DNA of 64,000 bases, from assembly GCF_902859625.1 (NCBI RefSeq), contig NZ_CADIJX010000002.1:682001-746000 (forward strand). Direction: 5' to 3'. Shown here one piece after another: positions 8,059 to 16,612 of this stretch (its first letter is position 1; each line of letters opens with the position of its first letter). The notes below the pieces were generated by a model. That model saw only the letters and a program-made list of their open reading frames with translations. It did not search any database and was not told the origin of the DNA. Origin of the DNA: Achromobacter pestifer (GTDB lineage Bacteria; Pseudomonadota; Gammaproteobacteria; Burkholderiales; Burkholderiaceae_B). Made by a program: the position numbers and the translations under genes.

Positions 8059-9366
8059 ATGAATTTGCCAATGTCGAATGCCGAGGACGCTGCCGCCGTC
8101 CGCACCGCCGACCTGATCGCACGGCGCCAGCGTCTGCTGGGCCCCGCCTACCGCTTGTTCTACGAATCACCCGTGCACTTGGTGCGCGGGGAGGGCGTCT
8201 GGCTGTATGACGCGCAGGGCAAGCCCTACCTGGATGCCTACAACAACGTCGTGCCGCTGGGACACTGTCACCCGGGCGTGGTCGAGGCGATCACGCGGCA
8301 GGCGTCCATCCTGAATACGCACACGCGGTATGTGCATGAAACCGTGCTGGACTACGCCGAGGCGCTGCTAGCCACCTTTCCGGCGGGGCTCGGCCAGGTG
8401 ATGTTCACCTGCACGGGCAGCGAAGCCAACGATCTGGCGCTACGCATCGCGCAGGGACACACTGGCGCCACTGGGCTCATCGTCACGCGGTTTGCCTATC
8501 ACGGCGTCACGCTGTCGATCGCTCAGGCATCGCCGTCGCTCGGCCGCTATGCCACGCTGGGACCCGCGGTGCGCACGGTGGCCGCACCGGATACCTACCG
8601 GCAAGGGGCAGCGGCGGTGGGACCGGCGTTGGCGCAAGCCGTGCGCGAGGCCATTGCCGATCTGGCCCGGCAGGGCTTGCGGCCGGCCGCGTTGCTGGTG
8701 GACACGATCTTCTCCAGCGATGGCGTCCAGGCGGCGCCGGCAGGTTTTCTTGGTGAAGCCGTCGATGCGGTGCGCGCGGCGGGTGGCCTGTTCATCGCCG
8801 ATGAAGTGCAAGCGGGCATGGGCCGCACGGGGCAGGCGATGTGGGGGTTCATGCGGCATGGGGTCGCGCCCGACCTGGTCACCATGGGCAAGCCGCTGGG
8901 CAACGGCCATCCCGTGGCGGGCGTGGCGGCACGGGCCGATGTGTTGGAAGCGTTCGGCCGCAACGGGCGGTATTTCAATACGTTCGGCGGCAACCCGGTC
9001 TCGGCTGCGGCAGGCTTGGCGGTGTTGCGCGCGGTGCAGGGCGAACGCCTGATGGAGAACGCGGAACAGGTGGGCGCCTATCTGCAAGACGGGTTGCGGG
9101 GACTGGCGGCGCGGCACGACATCATCGGCGACGTGCGTGGTGCGGGACTGTTCATTGGCGTGGAGCTGGTGCGTGACCGCCGGTCGCGTGAGCCGGCCAC
9201 CGAGGAAGCGGCCCGCATCGTCAACGGCCTGCGTGACCGCCAAGTGCTGACCGGCAGCGCGGGCGAACACGCCAATACGCTGAAGATACGTCCGCCGTTG
9301 CCGTTCTCAAAAGCCGACGCAGACCGGCTGCTGGCCGCGCTGGACGAAACGCTGGCTGTGCTTTGA
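8059..9366 (+). CDS. Class III PLP-dependent enzyme, probable aminotransferase or O-phosphoamine phospho-lyase
   Basis: This 435-residue fold-type I PLP enzyme has its Schiff-base lysine at Lys278 (TMGKPLGNGHP) and a phosphate/PLP loop TGSEAND. The ADEVQAGMGRTG stretch holds the cofactor-binding Asp. The segment YLDAYNNVVPLGHCHPGV resembles the AGXT2L branch (ethanolamine-phosphate and phosphohydroxylysine phospho-lyases) more than ordinary omega-aminotransferases. ATG 8059 follows AAGGA by seven bases; the adjacent TTG at 8056 is an alternative. If it is a phospho-lyase, it would convert the kinase product to an aldehyde plus ammonia and phosphate. Plain transaminase activity remains possible. 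Confidence 0.87.
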   Translation: MNLPMSNAEDAAAVRTADLIARRQRLLGPAYRLFYESPVHLVRGEGVWLYDAQGKPYLDAYNNVVPLGHCHPGVVEAITRQASILNTHTRYVHETVLDYAEALLATFPAGLGQVMFTCTGSEANDLALRIAQGHTGATGLIVTRFAYHGVTLSIAQASPSLGRYATLGPAVRTVAAPDTYRQGAAAVGPALAQAVREAIADLARQGLRPAALLVDTIFSSDGVQAAPAGFLGEAVDAVRAAGGLFIADEVQAGMGRTGQAMWGFMRHGVAPDLVTMGKPLGNGHPVAGVAARADVLEAFGRNGRYFNTFGGNPVSAAAGLAVLRAVQGERLMENAEQVGAYLQDGLRGLAARHDIIGDVRGAGLFIGVELVRDRRSREPATEEAARIVNGLRDRQVLTGSAGEHANTLKIRPPLPFSKADADRLLAALDETLAVL

Positions 9367-9370
9367 CAAT

Positions 9371-9412
9371 CGGGCGGTGCGGACGCGATGGACATCGCGC
9401 CCGCACCGCCCG
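9371..9412. terminator. Long inverted repeat between convergent genes, probable bidirectional terminator
   Basis: A 12-bp outer stem (CGGGCGGTGCGG at 9371-9382 paired with 9401-9412) encloses a second 7-bp stem (CGCGATG with CATCGCG). AAATTT follows directly. It lies between the plus-strand PLP enzyme stop (9366) and the minus-strand lipoprotein stop (9433), the expected place for a shared transcription end. Confidence 0.7.
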
Positions 9413-9432
9413 AAATTTCACCTTTCCCTGCC

Positions 9433-11088
9433 TTACGGCGCAACCGTCACGAACACCGGGTTCGAGTAGAACCACAGGTCGTTGTAGTTGCGCGCGTTGA
9501 CGGCATTGAAGCGCGCAACGTTGTCGGCCAGATCCACCTTGGCGTCGGGCAGCGGTTCGCCGGCTGCGGTTTCACCGGTCACGTTCACCCCCAGGTTGGT
9601 GCCGCGCAGGCGCAGGTACTGGCTCTTGTCAGCCGTCACCGTCGTCTTGATGACGTTGTAGCCTTCGGCGTCCACCGTCCAGTCGGCGCTGGTGAAGCGG
9701 GCCAGCACGCGGGTCGTGGGGTTGGTATCGGCGTCATAGCCCGGCGTCCCCGCAGCGGCTCGGGCGCCGACATCGCCCACGATCAGATCCACGTGGTTGA
9801 CGGTGGGTTTCACGTAGGTGGGATTGCCGCTTTCGATCGGGTATTCATAGTTGTTGCTGGCCGGGCTGCGGAAGCGGATGGTGACTTCGACCTTCTCGCC
9901 CTTGGCCGCCTTCAGTTCACCGCCCATGTGCACCGCGCCGCTTGCGCCCTGGGCCTGGAAGTCCAGCGCGTCGATCAGGTCGCCGAACACGCCGAACACG
10001 CGGCCGCTCTTCAAGCCAGCCACCACTGCCGCCATGTCCTTGCCGTCTTTCCAGACGTGCGTCTTGGCGTACTCGCCGGGCGCGTAGCCCGAGCTGTACA
10101 GGCCTGACGCCGTGCGGAAGTGGAAGTCGGAATCCGCCACCGTCCAGATGCGGCGGCCTTCACCCAAGAGTGCGTCCCACGTGCCGCCCAGGTGCGCCAC
10201 CAGGTAGTCCACGCCGCCGTAGGTGCGGTTGGGCAGGAAGGCGTCGGTGTAGGCCGTGGCGTAGCCGCCGCGGTCGGGTTCCATCTGGTTGCCCACCATG
10301 CCTTCGATGGCGAAGAAGACGCTTGGTGCCAGATCGTTCATCTCGCGCAACTGCGCGACGGTGTACTTGCCCGCGTAACGCGACGGGTGGTTCAGCAGCA
10401 TGTAGCTGTCGGGATGCTTGTCACGCAGCCACTTCAACGCGGCCAGCGAATCGGCGTGCGTGGTGTAGGCGCGGGTTTCGCCTGCCAGGCGCGATACCAG
10501 CAGCGGGTCGAAGAGCGCGGGGTCGCGGTTGGTGAACAGGTATTCAAATTCCGCCACCGCTTCCAGCGACTTGGCCGATAGCGGATCGTTCACGCCAATG
10601 CCGATGTTGACGTGGTCATGCGTGGGCATGTCCCATTCAAACGAGGAAAAGATGATCTTGCCGACATAGCGGCCAGCGGCCTGCGCCGTTTTGATGAACG
10701 GCACTTCGTAACGCGCCATGCCGGTCGAGAACGGGATGGAGCCGCCGGGAATGGCGATGCCGGTGTGGTCGCGGCCGGACAGGCGCAGATGGTTGGAAAT
10801 CGCTGCCCAGTCCAGCTTGTAGCGGTCAAAGGCTTGGTCAAGCGCGCTTTCCAGGCTGACCTGCGCATCGTCCGACTGATACGTGTGTACGTGCAGATCG
10901 CCGGTGGTCCATGCGCCGGTTTCGACAGGCTTGGGATCGACCGGCGTGGGTTCGGTCACCACCGGCGGGGTGGGCGTGCTGGTTTCCTCATCCTCATCAT
11001 CGCTGCCGCCGCAGGCGCTCAACAGGGTGACGCAAACCAGCGACAAGGGCATGATGGCCCGCCGCAAGCGGGATACTTCGAACTGCAT
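9433..11088 (-). CDS. PHP-domain lipoprotein (putative phosphoesterase-like, function unknown)
   Basis: This 551-residue protein has a lipoprotein signal with lipobox LSAC (Cys26), followed by an acidic and Thr/Pro-rich linker of about 35 residues. The globular part opens with GDLHVHTYQSDD, the first PHP-domain metal motif. Later histidine/aspartate motifs (MLLNHPSRY, VADSDFHFR) agree with a metal-dependent phosphoesterase fold. The last 170 residues look beta-rich. ATG 11088 is chosen because GGAG lies seven bases upstream and the signal peptide then begins normally. It stands alone between terminators, so the context gives no substrate. An exported PHP protein could release phosphate or act on a polymer. 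Confidence 0.82.
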   Translation of the reverse strand: MQFEVSRLRRAIMPLSLVCVTLLSACGGSDDEDEETSTPTPPVVTEPTPVDPKPVETGAWTTGDLHVHTYQSDDAQVSLESALDQAFDRYKLDWAAISNHLRLSGRDHTGIAIPGGSIPFSTGMARYEVPFIKTAQAAGRYVGKIIFSSFEWDMPTHDHVNIGIGVNDPLSAKSLEAVAEFEYLFTNRDPALFDPLLVSRLAGETRAYTTHADSLAALKWLRDKHPDSYMLLNHPSRYAGKYTVAQLREMNDLAPSVFFAIEGMVGNQMEPDRGGYATAYTDAFLPNRTYGGVDYLVAHLGGTWDALLGEGRRIWTVADSDFHFRTASGLYSSGYAPGEYAKTHVWKDGKDMAAVVAGLKSGRVFGVFGDLIDALDFQAQGASGAVHMGGELKAAKGEKVEVTIRFRSPASNNYEYPIESGNPTYVKPTVNHVDLIVGDVGARAAAGTPGYDADTNPTTRVLARFTSADWTVDAEGYNVIKTTVTADKSQYLRLRGTNLGVNVTGETAAGEPLPDAKVDLADNVARFNAVNARNYNDLWFYSNPVFVTVAP

Positions 11089-11210
11089 GGACACACTCCA
11101 ACGTCGGGCGGCATGCGAAGGCATGGCCGCGGAGCGCGCACTATGCAGGCGGCGAGTGACGCAGGAATGACAGTGGCGTGAACCATTCTTGGCGCCGGGC
11201 GCAGGCTGAC

Positions 11211-11564
11211 TCAGGCCACGTAGACATGCCCGTCGACAACGTCAACGGACAGGCGATCCAGCGCGGCTCCCTCGCAGGGGCCTTCGACGCATACTCCGTC
11301 CTCGAAACGGAAAAGGGCCGAATGGTGCGCGCACATGACCACCTGGCCGTCGTACGTCAGGATGGCGCCAGAGGGGCTGTCCAGCGGAACGGAGAAATGA
11401 GGGCAACGATTCGCGTAGCCCCACACGCACGCGCCGCGGCGCAACAGGATCAGCGGCTGCGCGGCCGCGCGAACACCGAGGGAGCCGCCGTCAGGGATGT
11501 CGTCGACGCGGCACAGTGGCAGGGCGTCGTCGCGTGCGTCATTCAGCGGGCAGTACGAAGTCAT
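11211..11564 (-). CDS. Rieske [2Fe-2S] ferredoxin-like protein
   Basis: This 117-residue small soluble protein shows both cluster-binding motifs of a Rieske domain, CPH near residue 54 and CAHH near residue 77 (C-x-H ... C-x2-H). It is the size of a free ferredoxin rather than of an oxygenase subunit. Its ATG at 11564 lies 26 bp inside the end of the intradiol dioxygenase gene, so it is the last gene of the hydroquinone operon. It could pass electrons to a hydroxylase encoded elsewhere, or keep the ring-cleavage iron reduced as XylT-type ferredoxins do; both ideas are inference. Confidence 0.85.
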   Translation of the reverse strand: MTSYCPLNDARDDALPLCRVDDIPDGGSLGVRAAAQPLILLRRGACVWGYANRCPHFSVPLDSPSGAILTYDGQVVMCAHHSALFRFEDGVCVEGPCEGAALDRLSVDVVDGHVYVA

Positions 11565-12411
11565 ACACCCCCTCGTGAAAGTCCGTCCGCAATCCGAATC
11601 GTGCGGCCAGCGGATCATCCGCGCCGCGTTGCTGGTAGGCCACCACCAGGGATGGCTTGACGCCGAACACGGCATCGGACGACAGGTATGGATCGCCGGC
11701 GTTGAAGAGATGGGTGACCAGGGTTCGGTGGCGCGGCGCTTCGATCATGAAATGCAGGTGCGCGGGCCGGAAGATATGGCGTCCGGTGGCCGCCATCATG
11801 CGGCCGACCGGACCATCGCCAGGAATGGGATACGACACCGGGAGGATGGTGCGGATCGCGTAATAGCCTGTGTCGTCGCTATGGTAGCGGCCACGTAGAT
11901 TGCCCTGGGGCTGGGCCGTGTCCTGTCCCGAATACATGCCGTTGGCGGCGGTCTGCCAGACGTCCAGCACGGCGCCCGGCACGGGCCGGCCTTCGGTGTC
12001 CCGGACGTAGCCGTGGACCAGTGCCGGTTCGCCCGGCGTCTGCGCCATGTCTTCGCCCAGGGCGCGTTCGGGCATGCCGGCGATGTAGAAAGGACCGAAC
12101 ACGGTGCTCTCGGTGGCGACGCCGGGCTTGCGGTGGTTGATGGCGTCCACCAGCATCGACACGCCAAGGGTGTCGGACAGCAAGATGAATTCCTGCCGCA
12201 CCACGTCGTCACAGATCTGCCCGGTCTGGGTCAGAAAGCGGATGGCGGCCATCCACTCGGCCTCGGTGGGCTGCGTGTCGGAAACAAAGGCGTGCAGGTG
12301 CCGCACCAGGGCTTGCATCAGTTGTCGCAACCGGGGATCGGGCGTACCGGCGAAAGCGGCGACGACCTCATCGGTCAAGAGGGCTTCCGCTTGTTGATGG
12401 CTCGTGTTCAT
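11539..12411 (-). CDS. Intradiol ring-cleavage dioxygenase, hydroxyquinol 1,2-dioxygenase type
   Basis: This 290-residue non-heme Fe(III) enzyme probably cleaves hydroxyquinol to maleylacetate, which feeds the reductase encoded next to it. An N-terminal dimerisation domain (about residues 20-100) precedes the catalytic barrel. The family signature runs from VHGYVRDTEG to NGMY, whose Tyr is an iron ligand. A second Tyr lies in VSYPIPGDGP and the histidine pair in RPAHLHF. The start MNTSHQ at 12411 is preceded by AGGAGGC. A related intradiol gene occurs in the hydroquinone clusters of 4-hydroxyacetophenone degraders. Catechol as substrate is less likely given the neighbouring maleylacetate reductase. 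Confidence 0.9.
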   Translation of the reverse strand: MNTSHQQAEALLTDEVVAAFAGTPDPRLRQLMQALVRHLHAFVSDTQPTEAEWMAAIRFLTQTGQICDDVVRQEFILLSDTLGVSMLVDAINHRKPGVATESTVFGPFYIAGMPERALGEDMAQTPGEPALVHGYVRDTEGRPVPGAVLDVWQTAANGMYSGQDTAQPQGNLRGRYHSDDTGYYAIRTILPVSYPIPGDGPVGRMMAATGRHIFRPAHLHFMIEAPRHRTLVTHLFNAGDPYLSSDAVFGVKPSLVVAYQQRGADDPLAARFGLRTDFHEGVYDFVLPAE

Positions 12412-12446
12412 GGCGCCTCCTGTGGGGGTCGGGAGAGAAGGGCAAG

Positions 12447-13514
12447 TCATGCCGGCGGCGTGCCGCGCCAGGCGCGTTGCAGCAGGTCCAGGATGTCCTC
12501 GTACCGTAGCGGCCGAGGGTTGTAGTAAGGGTTGTCCGTGGCCAGCTTGGCGGCCCGCGCAAGCCCATCTTGGGGCATGCCGATCTCGGCCAGGGAACCG
12601 GGCAGTCCCAGGCTGCGGTTGAGCGCGGCCAGCAAAGGCCCGGCTTGCTCCGGCGTCTGGCCGCCCAGCGCGCGGGATACTCGTTGCAGCGCCTGGGAGG
12701 CCGCGCCATGGTTGTAGTGAGCGGAATAGGGCAACAGGACGGCATGGGTCTGGGCATGGGGCAGATCGAACGTGCCGCCCAAGGTGTGGCAGAGCTTGTG
12801 ATGCAGCGCCATGCCGACCGCACCCAGGCAAACGCCCGCCAGCCAGGCGCCGTACAAGGCTTCGGCCCGTACTTGGCCGTCATGCATGTTGACCACCACC
12901 ACCGGCAGGGCGCCCGCCAGGCTGCGGATGGCTTCTTCCGCCATCAGGCTGACGATGGGGTTGGCGTCCTGGGCATACAGCGCCTCGACCGCGTGCGCCA
13001 TGGCGTTCATGCCGGACGCGGCGGAGATGCCGGAAGGCAGGTCCAGGGTCAGTCCCGGGTCGTAGATCACGGTCTTGGGCAGCACGCGCGGATCGCGTCC
13101 GGTTCGCTTCAGGCCGTCTTCGGTCATGCCATGGATGGGCGTCATCTCCGAGCCGGCGTAGGTGGTGGGCACGGCCACGATGGGCAGGCCAGTCGTCAGC
13201 GCGATGGCCTTGCCCAGCCCGATGGTCGAACCGCCGCCGATGGCGACGCAGCAGTCGGCGCCCAGGCGGAGCGCTTCCGCGCGGGCGGCGTCGGCGGCTT
13301 CGCGCGGCACATGCATGACGGCGCCGTCGTGTACCCCGGCCGCCAGGCGGCCCAACGTCCGGGCGGCCTGCTCGCCCAAGCCGCGTTGTCCCGGCGTGGT
13401 CAGCACCAGCGCGCGGCGGGCGCCCAACCGTTCGACTTCGTCCGCAAGCGTGTCGATCGCGCCGCTGCGGAAGATCACCCGCGATGGCAGGCTTTGGTAG
13501 ATGAAATCACGCAT
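12447..13514 (-). CDS. hapF: Maleylacetate reductase (iron-type alcohol dehydrogenase family)
   Basis: This 355-residue NAD(P)H-dependent enzyme reduces maleylacetate to 3-oxoadipate, the common exit of hydroquinone and hydroxyquinol degradation. Family features include the nucleotide motif AIGGGSTIGLGKAIAL, VPTTYAGSEMTPI and the histidine-rich metal-site region ALHHKLCHTLGGTFDLPHAQTHA. The N-terminus MRDFIYQSLPSRVIF is typical for the maleylacetate reductase branch. It sits between the semialdehyde dehydrogenase and intradiol dioxygenase genes, matching the hapE-hapF and pnpD-pnpE type orders known from hydroquinone clusters. Confidence 0.92.
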   Translation of the reverse strand: MRDFIYQSLPSRVIFRSGAIDTLADEVERLGARRALVLTTPGQRGLGEQAARTLGRLAAGVHDGAVMHVPREAADAARAEALRLGADCCVAIGGGSTIGLGKAIALTTGLPIVAVPTTYAGSEMTPIHGMTEDGLKRTGRDPRVLPKTVIYDPGLTLDLPSGISAASGMNAMAHAVEALYAQDANPIVSLMAEEAIRSLAGALPVVVVNMHDGQVRAEALYGAWLAGVCLGAVGMALHHKLCHTLGGTFDLPHAQTHAVLLPYSAHYNHGAASQALQRVSRALGGQTPEQAGPLLAALNRSLGLPGSLAEIGMPQDGLARAAKLATDNPYYNPRPLRYEDILDLLQRAWRGTPPA

Positions 13515-13527
13515 GGCAGTTTGTCCC

Positions 13528-14988
13528 TCAGCGCTTGAAGTGCGCGGGCGTCGTGGCGTCTACGTTAACCCAGACGGATCTGGCCTCGGTATAGTCGTGC
13601 ATGGCCTCGAAGCCCATTTCTCGCCCATAACCAGATTGCCCCACGCCACCGAAGGGGCTGCCCGGGTTGACCCGCTTGTAGCAGTTGATCCAGCACATGC
13701 CCGCGTGAATCGCCCCGGCCATCTTGTGCGCCCGCGCCAGGTCGCGCGTCCACAAGCCGCTACCCAGTCCGTAGTCTGTTGCGTTTGCCATGGCCAGCGC
13801 CTCTTCGTCGCTGCTGAATCGCAGCACCGTGACGAAGGGGCCGAACACTTCTTCCTGGGCGACTCGATCGGTTGGCTTCGCTTCGACGATGGTCGGTGCG
13901 ACGTAGTAGCCGTGGGACAGACCATCGGCGAGCTTGCCACCCCCCGCCAGCACACGCGCACCCTGTTCGCGCGCAATGCCCAGGTACGACACCACCTTGT
14001 CGCGATGCTGCGCCGACGTCAGCGGCCCCATCTCGGTATCGGGCAAGCGTGGATCGCCCAAGCGGATGGAGTCAGCCAGCGCCGTGAAGCGTTCCAGAAA
14101 TGCATCGGCGATGCTGTCATGCAGCATCAGGCGAGAGCCCGCGATGCACGCCTGCCCTTGATTGTGAAAGATTGCCCAGGCGGCGCCGTTGATCGCGGCG
14201 TCCAGGTCGGCATCCCCAAAGACGATGTTGGCGCCCTTGCCACCCAATTCCAGTTGCACCCGCTTGAGGTTGCCCTGCGAGGCCTGGACAATGCGGCGGC
14301 CCGTGGCGGTCGATCCGGTGAACGCGATCTTGCCCACGTGCGGATGTTCGGCAAGCCGCTGGCCCGCCGTGTGGCCGTAGCCGGGAACCACATTCACGAC
14401 GCCGTCCGGAAAACCCGTTTCCGCGATCAGCTCGGCGATCCGCAGGGACGACAGCGGCGTCAGTTCGGAAGGCTTGAGCACGACGGTATTGCCGGCTGCC
14501 AGGGCGGGGCCTAGTTTCCAGCTGGTGAACATCAGCGGAAAATTCCACGGAACGATCTGGCCCACGACGCCGATGGGCGCGCGCTGCACGTAGTTCAGGA
14601 AACCCGCTTCCACGGGAATGACGCTGCCTTGCAGCTTATCGGCCATGCCGCCGAAATAGCGGAAGCAGCCTGCGGTGCGCGGCACGTCCAGGCCGCGTGT
14701 GTCCCGGATGGGATGCCCGGTGTCCAGCGTTTCCAGCTGCGCCAGCGCTTCGGTTTCGGCATCGATCCTGTCGGCCAGCTTCAGCAGCAGACGGCCTCGC
14801 TCGGCCGCGGCCATCCGCGACCAGGCCGGGAAGGCGCGTTGCGCGGCTCGCACCGCCAGGTCCACGTCTTCGGCCTCGGCGGCCGCAATGGCAGTGATGC
14901 GGGAACCGTCGTGGGGATTGAGCACGTCGATCGTGCCGTGGGCGGCCGCGTCCACAAAGCGGCCGTCGATAAAGAGTTTGTTCTGCAT
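13528..14988 (-). CDS. hapE: Aldehyde dehydrogenase, probable 4-hydroxymuconic semialdehyde dehydrogenase
   Basis: This 486-residue NAD(P)-dependent dehydrogenase has catalytic Glu in LELGGKGANIV and catalytic Cys in NQGQACIAGSR. It also has the cofactor motif FTGSTATG and the FNxx-like PWNFPL. It would oxidise 4-hydroxymuconic semialdehyde, the product of hydroquinone 1,2-dioxygenase, to maleylacetate. The substrate assignment rests on its place directly after the dioxygenase subunits and before maleylacetate reductase; the family fold alone does not define it. It has the full typical ALDH length. Confidence 0.9.
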   Translation of the reverse strand: MQNKLFIDGRFVDAAAHGTIDVLNPHDGSRITAIAAAEAEDVDLAVRAAQRAFPAWSRMAAAERGRLLLKLADRIDAETEALAQLETLDTGHPIRDTRGLDVPRTAGCFRYFGGMADKLQGSVIPVEAGFLNYVQRAPIGVVGQIVPWNFPLMFTSWKLGPALAAGNTVVLKPSELTPLSSLRIAELIAETGFPDGVVNVVPGYGHTAGQRLAEHPHVGKIAFTGSTATGRRIVQASQGNLKRVQLELGGKGANIVFGDADLDAAINGAAWAIFHNQGQACIAGSRLMLHDSIADAFLERFTALADSIRLGDPRLPDTEMGPLTSAQHRDKVVSYLGIAREQGARVLAGGGKLADGLSHGYYVAPTIVEAKPTDRVAQEEVFGPFVTVLRFSSDEEALAMANATDYGLGSGLWTRDLARAHKMAGAIHAGMCWINCYKRVNPGSPFGGVGQSGYGREMGFEAMHDYTEARSVWVNVDATTPAHFKR

Positions 14989-15030
14989 GGCTGGGATTCG
15001 CTGGAAAGAGGATAGGAAGGCAGGCGCCGC

Positions 15031-16050
15031 TCAGAATTCGACCGGATAGGGTTTGAATTCACCGCTTTCATAACGCTCAGGCAGGCCGGGCGTGGCGTTC
15101 TCCCAGACCAGCAGCATGGACCGCTTGGTCGAGTAGCCCTGGTGGCGAATGTCGGCGGGCATGGCGCATATATCCCCCGCGCGCATGGTGATGCGGGCAC
15201 GCGGAGCGCCGGTGTCCTTGTCGCCGATATCCCAGACGATCTCGTCGGACAGCTGCAAGAACCACTCCACCCGATCGTTGCCGTGGAACACGGGCAGGAT
15301 GAATTCTTCGGTGGTGGGGCAGAACAGGCTTGCGCCGCATACCGAGGTGACGGAGGGGTTCCAGGTGACATCCGATCGCGATAGGTACTTGAACAGGTTG
15401 AAGGCATGCAAGGTGCCCTCGAAGCCCGGTTCCGCCTGGATCGTGGGTTCGTCCTGAGTGACATCGGAAAACGCGCGGTTGACCGGCAAATCGTCGCGCA
15501 GCGGCGAATCTTCCGGCAGGCCCGGCATGCGCCGCGTGGCGATCCGGGACCGTTCGATCGCTGCGCTGTTCTCACCGTGTTTGCGGCCAAAGGCGGAACC
15601 CGTTTCTTCGGGCGCGGCGAAGGGATCGAAGCCGGCGTTCGTCCAGTCGTGCAGCATGGCCTTGAAGGTGGCCATGATGAGTGGCGTCTCGAACGTCTCG
15701 GTGTAGTCCACGCCCGCGGCCTTCATGACGCCATTGAAAGAGCCTGCATAGACATCGACCTTGCCGTAGTGATTGCGCGTGCCGAACACTTGGTCGAAGT
15801 TGACCCATCCGTAGAAGAACCCCCAGGCGACATCCCGCATCAGGGCACGCAGGAAGGCGTCGGCCGGGATGGCGTGCGTGCGGACCTGGCCTTTGGCGGG
15901 CCAGTGCACTTTGGCAAAATACTCATCGCGGACGAACTCGAAAGCGCCCAGACGGAAGCGCTTGTACCCGGTGGCGGGGTCGGCGGCGCTGGCGTCCACC
16001 TTGCCGGCGGCGAAAGCGGGAGCGTGAGTGGGGGTGTCAAGCATGGCCAT
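15031..16050 (-). CDS. hapD: Hydroquinone 1,2-dioxygenase, large subunit
   Basis: This 339-residue catalytic subunit belongs to the two-subunit Fe(II) hydroquinone dioxygenases (HapCD/PnpCD), which cleave hydroquinone to 4-hydroxymuconic semialdehyde. The metal-site pattern FHGNDRVEW gives His256, Asn258 and Glu262, with His303 in IRHQGY. These are the same residues and numbers I recall for the iron ligands of PnpCD. The start at 16050 follows AAGGA by six bases and preserves that numbering. The small-subunit gene lies immediately upstream. The family is cupin-like and unrelated to the type I or LigB extradiol enzymes. Confidence 0.94.
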   Translation of the reverse strand: MAMLDTPTHAPAFAAGKVDASAADPATGYKRFRLGAFEFVRDEYFAKVHWPAKGQVRTHAIPADAFLRALMRDVAWGFFYGWVNFDQVFGTRNHYGKVDVYAGSFNGVMKAAGVDYTETFETPLIMATFKAMLHDWTNAGFDPFAAPEETGSAFGRKHGENSAAIERSRIATRRMPGLPEDSPLRDDLPVNRAFSDVTQDEPTIQAEPGFEGTLHAFNLFKYLSRSDVTWNPSVTSVCGASLFCPTTEEFILPVFHGNDRVEWFLQLSDEIVWDIGDKDTGAPRARITMRAGDICAMPADIRHQGYSTKRSMLLVWENATPGLPERYESGEFKPYPVEF

Positions 16051-16086
16051 GTTGGTTCCTTGGGTAAAGAGAGAGGCGGGCGCGCG

Positions 16087-16581
16087 TCATGCCGCGCAGA
16101 TGTCGGCCCATTTTTCGACGGACAGTTCGCCCAGCCGGGTCTGGATCAGGAGCACGCCTGCATAGGGCGCCGCGAAGCGATAGGCGCAGCCGGCGGGCAG
16201 CAGGCATTGATGCCCTCGTCCCAACATCACCCGCCCCATGGGTTTGCCGGCGGGCGCGGCCCCTGCCAGCACGGCGCCGTCGGCGGGCGCGGATGCGGCG
16301 TCCAGGGCCAGGAACTCGACTTGAGCCTGGCCGTCCATCAGGATCGCGAATTCATCATGGCTGCACGTGTACCAAGGGGAAACGCCTTCGGCCCGCACGG
16401 CTTCGATCACGTATTCCAGGTTCTTGCCGACCACGACTCGTTCATACGGCGCCGACGTGGCGGCGACGTCGAAAACGTTGGAAAAGACGTAGTGACGGGC
16501 CGAGCCCGTGGTGATCTCGATGGTGCCCTTGCGGTAGCGCGCAAGCGAGCCGAAGACGGTGGGGGATAGGGCAGTATTCAT
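16087..16581 (-). CDS. hapC: Hydroquinone 1,2-dioxygenase, small subunit
   Basis: This 164-residue cupin-like partner of the large subunit encoded 36 bp downstream matches the size of the roughly 18 kDa alpha subunit of known hydroquinone dioxygenases. It contains YERVVVGKNLEYVIEAVRAEG and a beta-rich core, but not the large subunit's H-x-N-x3-E metal pattern. This fits a structural or accessory role in an alpha2beta2 enzyme. AGGAGG precedes the ATG at 16581. The identification depends on pairing with the unmistakable large subunit. Confidence 0.9.
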   Translation of the reverse strand: MNTALSPTVFGSLARYRKGTIEITTGSARHYVFSNVFDVAATSAPYERVVVGKNLEYVIEAVRAEGVSPWYTCSHDEFAILMDGQAQVEFLALDAASAPADGAVLAGAAPAGKPMGRVMLGRGHQCLLPAGCAYRFAAPYAGVLLIQTRLGELSVEKWADICAA

Positions 16582-16612
16582 GGTGCCTCCTGGGGCGGTT
16601 GGGCAGGACGGA

